From: Rhodospirillaceae bacterium
GTDB lineage: Bacteria > Pseudomonadota > Alphaproteobacteria > UBA8366 > Aestuariispiraceae
DNA length: 64,000 bases
Direction: 5' to 3'
Assembly (NCBI GenBank): GCA_002709955.1
Contig: PAQY01000010.1
Location: 1 to 64,000, forward strand
Shown: positions 17,472-24,429 of the stretch, piece after piece
Layout: every line of letters starts with the position of its first letter
Numbering within the stretch: position 1 is the first letter of the stretch
The notes under the pieces: generated by a model
Told to the model about the DNA's origin: nothing
What the model saw: only the letters and a program-made list of their open reading frames with translations
The model's database searches: none
Translations under genes and position numbers: made by a program

Positions 17472-17660
17472 TCACTTGCGACTTGTGGGGCTGCGGCGTT
17501 TCGTTTCCGGAAAAAGCCACAGCGCAAAAATCATGAATGCCCCAAGGCCCAGCGCAACCCAGGCAGGCGCGACATTTCCGATGTCCATTTGCCAGAAATG
17601 GGCGGTGATCCCGACAAGGGCGACCAAGACGGTCAGCAGAATTTTAAAGGGAACTGGCAT
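17472..17660 (-). CDS. Very small membrane protein (62 residues)
   Basis: A 62-residue protein with two hydrophobic segments at about 6–24 and 28–50 and a basic tail (KRRSPTSRK). A full AGGAGG sits seven bases before ATG 17660, strong support that it is translated. It follows the four-segment membrane protein by 34 bases and is probably cotranscribed with it. The pair may be a split small transporter or a partner of another membrane protein. The family is not recognised. Confidence 0.65.
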   Translation of the reverse strand: MPVPFKILLTVLVALVGITAHFWQMDIGNVAPAWVALGLGAFMIFALWLFPETKRRSPTSRK

Positions 17661-17694
17661 GAATAATCCTCCTGATTCTTTAGCTCTATTTCTA

Positions 17695-18069
17695 TTATAC
17701 CGGGACGACCCCGTGTAGCAGGAAACCTATCGTCAGACTAAGGCCCAGCGTGCAGACCAACCCTAAGGGTTGATCGCGCATCGAATGGGGAAGCAATTGA
17801 AACACCAAAGGACCGGTCAACAGGCCCAGCCCGGCAGCGATAATCGACCAACTGATGGGCAGGGTGTTTATGCACCATACCAGCAGGGAGATTATACAGG
17901 CCGCAATCGCGATGCCTGTTGCACAAACCAGCACCGTCATTGCGATGCTTGCGCCATCCCCCTTTGACACGTTCATCGGCAGAAACCCCGCCAGCAGAAT
18001 GATGCCCATCGTCAACAGAACTGCCGTGCCAAAGAGTGTCGCCAGGGCGGGAAGGTGTTGTACAAACAC
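17695..18069 (-). CDS. Membrane protein of unknown function (four segments)
   Basis: A 124-residue protein with four hydrophobic segments (about 8–30, 42–66, 72–92 and 102–122). The start is GTG 18069, with AAAGGA about ten bases upstream. It is divergent from the panB-like gene and shares its promoter region, so the two transcripts are likely co-regulated. I recognise no family. Confidence 0.6.
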   Translation of the reverse strand: MFVQHLPALATLFGTAVLLTMGIILLAGFLPMNVSKGDGASIAMTVLVCATGIAIAACIISLLVWCINTLPISWSIIAAGLGLLTGPLVFQLLPHSMRDQPLGLVCTLGLSLTIGFLLHGVVPV

Positions 18070-18154
18070 GGTTCTGACGTCCTTTCCGACAATTCGTTGG
18101 TCTTTGGCTAAATCACTACTTGACCAGATGTTTCAATATCCCTTACAGATATTA

Positions 18155-18170
18155 CAGATATATCAGTTGC
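18155..18170. promoter_or_regulatory. Candidate GntR operator upstream of panB-like gene
   Basis: CAGATATATCAGTTGC ends 24 bases before the panB-like start. Its reverse complement, GCAACTGATATATCTG, differs at one base from the site at 23450–23465. An overlapping direct repeat of TACAGATAT just upstream may add half-sites. The location suits an operator for the divergent promoters. Confidence 0.6.
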
Positions 18171-18194
18171 GTGTTTGTGAAAAGGGAGAGTTTG

Positions 18195-19064
18195 ATGACC
18201 GCCCAAGAAAAAAAGAAGCGGACCATCGGGGAGATACGAGATTCCAAAACCAGTGGCGAAAAAATGGTCTACACGTCGGTGCCGGACTATACATCGGCGC
18301 GCTGGGCAGAGGCTGCTGGTGTCGATGTATGCGTGGTAGGCGACAGCCTGGCGATGGTCGCCCATGGCTATCCCAGCACAATCCCCGCGACGATGGATAT
18401 GATGGTAATGCATGCCGCAGCCGTGCGCCGGGGGGCACCAAATACTTTCACATTGGGCTGTATGCCCTATCAAAGCTATAACACGGTGGACCGGGCACTG
18501 ATGAATGCGACCCGCTTCATGCAGGATGCCGGCTGTGATGCGGTCAAACCCCAGGGCGGTAAGTCACAGGCACATATCCTGAAGGCGCTGGTGGAATCCG
18601 GTATTCCCACTGCGTCCCATATCGGATTGACGCCCCACACGATCGCCATGTTTGGCGGGTTTAAAATTCAGGGGCGCACCGCGGAAACAGCCATGGTGAT
18701 CCTGGAAGATGCCCTGGCCATTCAGGATGCCGGATGTTTCATGCTGGAATTCGAAGCCGTTCCCGCGCCAATTGCCAAACTGATCTCTGAACAGTTGGAA
18801 ATCCCCACAATTGGGATCGGGGCCGGGGTCGGCACCGATGGTCAGATCCTGCTCAGCTATGATTTGTTGGGTGTGTTCACGGACTTCAAACCGAAATTTA
18901 CAAAACGATACGCCAATCTGACAGATGTCGCTGTTGCGGGCCTGAAAGAATATGTGCGTGAGGTTAAGGAAAGCCAATTCCCGGATGACGACCACAGCTA
19001 TTCGGTCGCGGATGGTGTGCTGGAAGAATTCCAGACCTTGATTGAGAAGCGTAAACAACACTGA
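18195..19064 (+). CDS. panB: PanB-like protein with altered metal site (ketopantoate hydroxymethyltransferase family)
   Basis: A 289-residue homologue of 3-methyl-2-oxobutanoate hydroxymethyltransferase. It aligns almost without gaps to my recollection of Escherichia coli PanB (GDSLAM, AAVRRGAPN, GLTPH, QGR, GIGAG, TDGQ). Asp45 (Asp50 here), Lys112 (Lys118) and catalytic Glu181 (Glu187) are kept. The magnesium ligands Asp84 and Glu114 are replaced by Cys89 and Gln120. No panC lies nearby; the gene heads a transporter and oxygenase operon. It is probably a paralogue acting on a different keto acid or running in the cleavage direction. ATG 18195 follows GGGAGAG. Confidence 0.85.
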   Translation: MTAQEKKKRTIGEIRDSKTSGEKMVYTSVPDYTSARWAEAAGVDVCVVGDSLAMVAHGYPSTIPATMDMMVMHAAAVRRGAPNTFTLGCMPYQSYNTVDRALMNATRFMQDAGCDAVKPQGGKSQAHILKALVESGIPTASHIGLTPHTIAMFGGFKIQGRTAETAMVILEDALAIQDAGCFMLEFEAVPAPIAKLISEQLEIPTIGIGAGVGTDGQILLSYDLLGVFTDFKPKFTKRYANLTDVAVAGLKEYVREVKESQFPDDDHSYSVADGVLEEFQTLIEKRKQH

Positions 19065-19106
19065 AAACCGCAGAAATAATACTGTGGACGACCAGGGGAA
19101 ACGACT

Positions 19107-19409
19107 GTGAAGACATATACCGGCGACCGCACCATCGATGGCGTTCAAGTCATGGTCGATGGCGTGCCCCTAGACCCCAGATTTGACCTGAAAACCCTCA
19201 GTGAACTGGGGTTTGAATGGGGATATGAAGGAACAGCCCCAACACAATTGGCCTTGGCGCTGGCTGCAGATTTGTATGGTGATGATGCGCTGGCCCTTAA
19301 GGTCTGTGACACCCTGATGAAACGGGTCGTCGCGAATTTCGCCAATGAATGGGTCATGACGGAAGGCGATATAAAAGACGCCCTGTCAGACCAGGTGGAA
19401 CCGAAATAA
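19107..19409 (+). CDS. DUF6166-type small protein
   Basis: A 100-residue protein that opens MKTYTGDRTIDGVQV and contains FEWGYEGTAPTQLALALAAD, a pattern I associate with DUF6166. The function of that family is unknown. No signal or membrane segment is seen. The start is GTG 19107 with AGGGGAAA upstream. It lies 42 bases after the panB-like gene and is probably cotranscribed. Confidence 0.7.
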   Translation: MKTYTGDRTIDGVQVMVDGVPLDPRFDLKTLSELGFEWGYEGTAPTQLALALAADLYGDDALALKVCDTLMKRVVANFANEWVMTEGDIKDALSDQVEPK

Positions 19410-19497
19410 CATCCGCGCAATAAGGTGACGGAAAAGTCACCAGATTTCATCAACACGGTGGCCAAGCGGGGCCCCCAGGAAGAGTGGGAGGATTGCT

Positions 19498-20559
19498 ATG
19501 TTTAACCTGAAAAAGATTGGGGTTGTTTCGACCCTGTGTGCGGCGGTTTTTGGGATGTCCTTTGCGGCAACCACGGCTTTCGCGCAAGAGCACAAGTTCA
19601 AAATGGCGACCGGTTGGTCCGGTGGACCGTTGATGGATATTGGCGCGCAAGCCTTTGCGGATCGCGTCAAAGAAGCATCCAATGGCCGGATTGAAGTTGA
19701 AGTTTTCGCCGCCGGGACGCTTGGCCCGGGACTTAAGGTTTCTGAAACAGTCAGCAGCGGCGTGGCGCAGATGGGCCACACCTGGGCAGGATATGACTGG
19801 GGCGCGGATCCGACGGCAGTGTTGTTTGGTGGATATGCTGGCAGCTTCGATACAGAACGGATGCTGCATTGGCTGTATCGCGCCGGTGGTGCCGAATTGC
19901 AGGCAGAATGGCGCAAGGAAAAATTCAACCTGGTTTCAATGCCGCTGTTCATTCGGACTGCGGAAGTTTTCCTGCATTCCCGCAAGCCTGTGAAATCTCT
20001 GGCTGACTTGCAGGGTCTGAAGCTGCGTACGGCTGGTGCCTGGTTGGAAATTTCCCAAAGCATGGGTGCTGCTCCGGTTACGACAGCCGGCGGCGAAGTG
20101 TATGCCGCGCTGGAACGTGGTGCTATTGATGCAACGGAATGGGGCACCTTGTGGGAAGATATTTCTCCTGGTTTCCACCGTGTCACAAAATACGTGATCA
20201 TTCCGGGTGTGCATCAGCCGACCGCACCGTTCGAACTGGTGATCAACAGCGAAACCTGGGCCACCTTGTCTGAAGCGGATCAGAAGCTGATCAAGGATGC
20301 TGCGTTTGATACGACGATGAATTCCTGGCTGACCATTGGTCAGGAAGATGCAAAAGCCTTGGCCTTCTATCGGGCACAAGGCAATGAAATCATCGAACTG
20401 GATGCCGAAACCCAGATCGCTGCACACAAGGCGGGCATCGAATGGGCGAATAAAATCGCTGCGGATAATGCCTGGTTCAAGCGTGTCTTGGACGATCAGG
20501 CTGCCTTTGCAGACCTTTGGAAAGATGCCAATCGCTATCGCAACGTCATCAGCGAATAG
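19498..20559 (+). CDS. dctP: TRAP transporter substrate-binding protein (DctP family)
   Basis: A 353-residue periplasmic binding protein with a signal peptide of about 29 residues (TTAFAQ before the cut). The mature part begins HKFKMATGWSGG. LADLQGLKLRTAGAWLEI near residue 170 is the DctP signature and contains the arginine that normally binds the carboxylate of the ligand. YAALERGAIDATEWG is typical of the keto-acid-binding branch. GGGAGG precedes the start. The operon's other enzymes suggest an organic or keto acid as cargo. Confidence 0.93.
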   Translation: MFNLKKIGVVSTLCAAVFGMSFAATTAFAQEHKFKMATGWSGGPLMDIGAQAFADRVKEASNGRIEVEVFAAGTLGPGLKVSETVSSGVAQMGHTWAGYDWGADPTAVLFGGYAGSFDTERMLHWLYRAGGAELQAEWRKEKFNLVSMPLFIRTAEVFLHSRKPVKSLADLQGLKLRTAGAWLEISQSMGAAPVTTAGGEVYAALERGAIDATEWGTLWEDISPGFHRVTKYVIIPGVHQPTAPFELVINSETWATLSEADQKLIKDAAFDTTMNSWLTIGQEDAKALAFYRAQGNEIIELDAETQIAAHKAGIEWANKIAADNAWFKRVLDDQAAFADLWKDANRYRNVISE

Positions 20560-20572
20560 TCGTGTGAATTCG

Positions 20573-20607
20573 TTTGGTCGAGAGGTGCAACAGCCCTCTC
20601 GACCAAA
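20573..20607 (+). terminator. 13-bp stem-loop between dctP and dctQ
   Basis: TTTGGTCGAGAGG (20573–20585) and CCTCTCGACCAAA (20595–20607) form a perfect 13-bp stem with a nine-base loop. Only a short T-rich stretch follows, so it probably protects the dctP message or limits read-through rather than ending it. It is the same design as the hairpin after the ABC binding-protein gene. Confidence 0.7.
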
Positions 20608-20639
20608 TGTTTGTTGGTATCTTATTTTCAAAGAGGGCT

Positions 20640-21161
20640 ATGATGCACTCAATCATCCGCGTGATCGAAGGCCTGACGACGCGCACAGGCTTCCTGATAT
20701 CATTAACGATTATTCCGCTGGTGCTGACCGCGACCTATGAGGTCTTTGCCCGCTATGTATTTGGCGCACCGACGATCTGGGCCTATGAATTGGGCTGCAT
20801 GATCACCGGTACGCATTTTTTGATTGGCGCAGCGATGACACTGGCGCGCGACGGTCATGTTCGAATTGATATTCTGTATGATCGACTGTCCTTAAAGTCG
20901 CGGGCCTTTGTGAATCTGGCCTTTTACGTGGTGCTGTTTTTGCCGTTTCTCGCATTGTTGAATGATGCGTTGTGGCATTACGCGATCACGGCCTTTCACA
21001 GTGGGGAGCGGTCCGGCAACTCAGCCTGGAACCCGCTGATCTGGCCGTTTCGCATGCTGCTGGCCTTTGGCTTTATCCTTTTGGCGCTGCAAGTCATCGC
21101 AGAATGCCTGAAAAGCCTGCTGACCCTGCTCAATCGACCCTATTCTGACGTGGAGAGATAA
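20640..21161 (+). CDS. dctQ: TRAP transporter small permease (DctQ family)
   Basis: A 173-residue membrane protein with four hydrophobic segments and the DctQ pattern VFARYVFGAPTIWAYELG near residues 35–52. It forms the membrane complex with the DctM protein encoded five bases later. ATG 20640 (or 20643) follows AAAGAGGGCT; an upstream GTG in the frame falls inside the stem-loop and is rejected. RDGHVRIDILYDRL is also typical of the family. Confidence 0.92.
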   Translation: MMHSIIRVIEGLTTRTGFLISLTIIPLVLTATYEVFARYVFGAPTIWAYELGCMITGTHFLIGAAMTLARDGHVRIDILYDRLSLKSRAFVNLAFYVVLFLPFLALLNDALWHYAITAFHSGERSGNSAWNPLIWPFRMLLAFGFILLALQVIAECLKSLLTLLNRPYSDVER

Positions 21162-21165
21162 GGCA

Positions 21166-22509
21166 ATGGAAGCCCTTTTGATGTTCCCGGCATTGCTGCT
21201 TTTGATTTTTTTGGGCGTGCCGGTCGCCTTTGCCCTGATGGGGGTCGCCTTTGTCTTTGGCTTGTTCGCCTTTGGTGAGGCTTCTTTCTTTTTGTACACC
21301 CAGAAGATTGAGGAAATCGCCGGTAACTTCATTCTGGCCGCTGTTCCCATGTTCGTCTTCATGGGGGCCATGCTGGAACGGTCTGGTATCGCTGAGAATC
21401 TGTTCAGTGCTGTCCATCTGTGGACACGGCGACTGCCAGGTGGTCTGGCGATCGGGACGATCATCATGTGCATCATTTTCGCTGCATCGACCGGTGTGGT
21501 CGGCGCGACAGAGACCGTAGTCGGTCTTTTGGCGATCCCGGCCATGATGCGGTATAAATATAACAAATCCCTGATTTCCGGAACGATTTGCGCGGGGGGA
21601 TCCTTGGGAACAATTATTCCTCCCTCCGTCGTGGTCGTTGTTCTGGGGCCAATTGCGGATGTGTCCATCGGTGATCTGATGGTTGGGATGATCTTCCCTG
21701 GATTGCTGTTGTCATGCCTGTACATCCTCTACATTTTGGGTCTGTGTATCCTGAAACCCGAAGCCGGTCCGCCACGGACACTGGAGCCGGGTGAAGTCGA
21801 TATGCCGCTTTCTGAAAAGCTGATCATCACGGCAAAGGCTTTGGTGCCGCCGGTTGCGATGATTTTCGCTGTGCTGGGCTCCATCATGATGGGATGGGCT
21901 GCGCCAACGGAAGCATCCGCACTGGGTGCTTTGGGTGCATTCCTGCTGACGGTTCTATATGGCAAATGCACATGGCAGACCTTTAAAGAGGCGATTTTAA
22001 AGACCCTGACTGTGACGGCGATGATCATGCTGATCCTGTTGGGCGGCAGCATCTTCACCGGGGTTTTTGTCGGTTCTGGCGGCATGAGCATCATGCGGGA
22101 GATGATCGATGCGGTAAATCTGGGTCCGTGGGGCTTGTTGTTCCTGTTCCTGGCCTTGGTCTTTATTGCTGGTTTCTTCCTGGAATGGATTTCGATCCTG
22201 CTGATCTTTGTTCCCCTGTTCATCCCGTTCATCCGGGAAAGCTGGGCGGCAACCGGTTATGGCGGATATTTTGATCCAGTATGGTTCTGCATGCTGATCC
22301 TGGTCATGATCCAGTCCAGTTATCTATCGCCGCCCATGGCACCGGCGATTTTCTATCTGCGCGGTATCGCACCGCCGGAGATTACGCTGAAGGATATGTA
22401 TAAGGGCGTTGTGCCATTCCTGGTCATACAGGGCATAACCTTGGCGATTGTTATGGCATTCCCCCAGATAACGCTGTGGTTACCCAAACAGCTGCTGGGC
22501 TTTAACTAA
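21166..22509 (+). CDS. dctM: TRAP transporter large permease (DctM family)
   Basis: A 447-residue membrane protein with about twelve hydrophobic segments. It begins with the typical LLMFPALLLLIFLGVPVAFA block and carries PMFVFMGAMLERSGI and GTIIPPSVVVVVLG, family hallmarks of the transport core. It uses a sodium or proton gradient to move the ligand delivered by DctP. Length and order (P–Q–M) are standard. Confidence 0.94.
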   Translation: MEALLMFPALLLLIFLGVPVAFALMGVAFVFGLFAFGEASFFLYTQKIEEIAGNFILAAVPMFVFMGAMLERSGIAENLFSAVHLWTRRLPGGLAIGTIIMCIIFAASTGVVGATETVVGLLAIPAMMRYKYNKSLISGTICAGGSLGTIIPPSVVVVVLGPIADVSIGDLMVGMIFPGLLLSCLYILYILGLCILKPEAGPPRTLEPGEVDMPLSEKLIITAKALVPPVAMIFAVLGSIMMGWAAPTEASALGALGAFLLTVLYGKCTWQTFKEAILKTLTVTAMIMLILLGGSIFTGVFVGSGGMSIMREMIDAVNLGPWGLLFLFLALVFIAGFFLEWISILLIFVPLFIPFIRESWAATGYGGYFDPVWFCMLILVMIQSSYLSPPMAPAIFYLRGIAPPEITLKDMYKGVVPFLVIQGITLAIVMAFPQITLWLPKQLLGFN

Positions 22510-22528
22510 CTGATGAGGTGATAGGACG

Positions 22529-23416
22529 ATGCGCAAAGAAGACATAATGAGCCGTCCGGCCAAGGTTTTGAGCCAGGCACAACGGGAAGAATATTTCGAG
22601 GATGGCGCGGTCGTCGTGCCAGCCTTGATTGGCGCGGAATGGCTGGGGAAACTGCGCGATGCGATTGATCGCCAGATCGAATTGAGCCGCGCCCATACCA
22701 AGAGTGGGGCGATATTTGACCTGGAGCCCACTCATACGGCAGAGGAGCCACGCCTGCGGCGTGTTTCCAGCCCCTGTGATCAGGATGAAGTGTTCTGGCA
22801 ATTCCTGACGGATTCCAAGATTGGGGATGCGTTTGAAGATCTGCTGGGCCCGAATGTGAAATTCTATCAGTCCAAGCTGAATTTTAAATGGGCCAAGGGT
22901 GGGGCAGAGGTGAAATGGCACCAGGATGCGCCGTTCTTTCCCCATACCAATACCAGCGTTCTGACCTGTGGTCTGTATCTGAACGATTGCGATATGGATC
23001 AGGGGCCGCTGGCCATCCTGCCGGGCAGCCACAAGGGTCCGATCTATGATCATTATACAGAAGACGGGCATTGGACCGGCGACATTCAGGACAAGGATCT
23101 GGGTAAGCTGGATGTCGATAATGTCCGCTATCTGCATGGGCCAGCCGGGTCCGTGACCTTCCATAATTATCGTACGGTGCATGGGTCCAAACCCAACCTG
23201 ACCGGGCGGGGGCGCCCCCTTCTGCTGAATGTCGTATCGTCGGCGGATTCATTGCCCTATACCTCTCAACCGCTGCCATCACGCTATGAACAGGCGATTA
23301 TTCGGGGGCAACAGGCCCGCTGGGCGCATCATGAGGATGGCGATTACATCGTCCCGCCGGATTGGAGTGGCGGCTATACCTCAATCTTTGCAACACAACA
23401 GCGCGAACAGATGTGA
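22529..23416 (+). CDS. Phytanoyl-CoA dioxygenase (PhyH) family protein
   Basis: A 295-residue iron(II)/2-oxoglutarate oxygenase of the PhyH family. The iron triad is visible as His131 and Asp133 (WHQDAPF) and His218 (RTVHGSKPN); an arginine about ten residues further on (GRGRPLL) can hold 2-oxoglutarate. Members hydroxylate acyl-CoAs, amino acids such as ectoine, and other small molecules; the substrate here is unknown. It follows dctM by 19 bases and is in the same operon. GAGGTGATAGGA is the nearest binding site; a second ATG at 22547 is possible. Confidence 0.9.
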   Translation: MRKEDIMSRPAKVLSQAQREEYFEDGAVVVPALIGAEWLGKLRDAIDRQIELSRAHTKSGAIFDLEPTHTAEEPRLRRVSSPCDQDEVFWQFLTDSKIGDAFEDLLGPNVKFYQSKLNFKWAKGGAEVKWHQDAPFFPHTNTSVLTCGLYLNDCDMDQGPLAILPGSHKGPIYDHYTEDGHWTGDIQDKDLGKLDVDNVRYLHGPAGSVTFHNYRTVHGSKPNLTGRGRPLLLNVVSSADSLPYTSQPLPSRYEQAIIRGQQARWAHHEDGDYIVPPDWSGGYTSIFATQQREQM

Positions 23417-23449
23417 TGTCATATGCGTTTAAGATTGAATTCATGATGT

Positions 23450-23465
23450 GCAACTGATATATCAG
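23450..23465. promoter_or_regulatory. Candidate GntR operator upstream of the hydroxylase gene
   Basis: GCAACTGATATATCAG contains the perfect 12-bp palindrome CTGATATATCAG (23454–23465). It matches 15 of 16 bases of the inverted site upstream of the panB-like gene. It lies in the 110-base gap between the PhyH and hydroxylase genes, which suggests a second promoter under the same regulator. Confidence 0.6.
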
Positions 23466-23526
23466 ATGAAGAAGCGATCCTGTTTATCTCATTGGGCATC
23501 GCGCAGAGCATCTAAAGGAGAGAGCA

Positions 23527-24324
23527 ATGGAACTTCAAACGTCTCCCATGTCGGACCGCCAGCGCAAGTATCGGGGTGAATACCGGGATCGTATTGCCGG
23601 ATGGTACAATGGTTTCTTGCATGTCGCCGTGATCTATACGATCGGCATCGCGGCCCTGTACATCTATATCAGCAATATGCAGTCGCCGCTGTGGTGGGAA
23701 TGGTTGACCGTGCCCATCGTGTTCCTGATGTGTAACTTCTTTGAATGGTTCCTGCACCGCCATGTCATGCACCGGCCGCTGAATATTATCGGGCTGCGGG
23801 CGATCTATACCCGCCATACCCTGATGCACCATCAGTTCTTCACAGAAAATGAAATGCGTTTCGCCGATCAGCGCGACTGGCGTGTTACATTCTTCCCGCC
23901 CTATGCGCTGGTGACGTTCATTCTGGCAACCATCCCAGGCGCATTGGTGCTGGGCTGGCTGGTCTCCCCAACCGTGGGATGGCTGACAATGTGCACGACG
24001 ACAGGCATGTACCTGACCTATGAATTCATGCATTTCTGCTGTCATGTGGAAGAAAACTCCTTCGTGCGCAACATGCCGTTTGTGAATACGATCCGCCGCC
24101 ACCACACCGCCCATCATGATCAATCCTTGATGATGGAGCGGAACATGAACCTGACCTTCCCAATCGCCGATTGGTTGTTTGGAACGTCGGATCTTAATCG
24201 CGGTTTGCTGGGCCACATCTTCAATGGCTACAGCACCAAGCATATCCGCAAGGATATGCGCAAAACCTCAAAGACACCGAAGGTTGCCCCTGCTGCGGGT
24301 ACAGCGCCTAGCATGGCCAGCTAA
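23527..24324 (+). CDS. Membrane fatty-acid-hydroxylase-superfamily protein
   Basis: A 265-residue integral membrane di-iron enzyme. Histidine clusters are at 77–82 (HRHVMH), 97–102 (HTLMHH), 169–173 (HFCCH) and 192–197 (HHTAHH), the pattern of sterol desaturase, carotene hydroxylase and fatty acid hydroxylase relatives. Four membrane segments flank them. Such enzymes use oxygen to hydroxylate lipids or alkyl chains. AAGGAGAG precedes the start. It has its own copy of the candidate operator, so it belongs to the regulon, but how a membrane oxygenase serves the pathway is unclear. Confidence 0.88.
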   Translation: MELQTSPMSDRQRKYRGEYRDRIAGWYNGFLHVAVIYTIGIAALYIYISNMQSPLWWEWLTVPIVFLMCNFFEWFLHRHVMHRPLNIIGLRAIYTRHTLMHHQFFTENEMRFADQRDWRVTFFPPYALVTFILATIPGALVLGWLVSPTVGWLTMCTTTGMYLTYEFMHFCCHVEENSFVRNMPFVNTIRRHHTAHHDQSLMMERNMNLTFPIADWLFGTSDLNRGLLGHIFNGYSTKHIRKDMRKTSKTPKVAPAAGTAPSMAS

Positions 24325-24350
24325 CAGCCTGCTGAATGAAAAAACAGCAT

Positions 24351-24379
24351 CGGGGCGCGATATCTTCGCGCCCCGTTTT
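24351..24379. terminator. Rho-independent terminator between convergent genes
   Basis: CGGGGCGCG (24351–24359) and CGCGCCCCG (24367–24375) form a perfect 9-bp stem followed by TTTT on the plus strand. An A-run lies on the other side, so it can serve the convergent CoxL-like gene as well. Confidence 0.85.
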
Positions 24380-24429
24380 GTATGAAATGCCTTTTGCTGT
24401 CGTATTCGGTGGTAATTGATGGGGAGATG

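Noticed and set aside
20574-20639. N-terminal extension of dctQ from a GTG at 20574
   Set aside because: The GTG lies in the left arm of the intergenic hairpin; ATG 20640 has a binding site and gives a normal DctQ N-terminus.
22502-23182. A 226-codon minus-strand frame opposite the PhyH gene
   Set aside because: The plus strand has the full iron triad and operon context; the minus frame has neither motif nor start signal.
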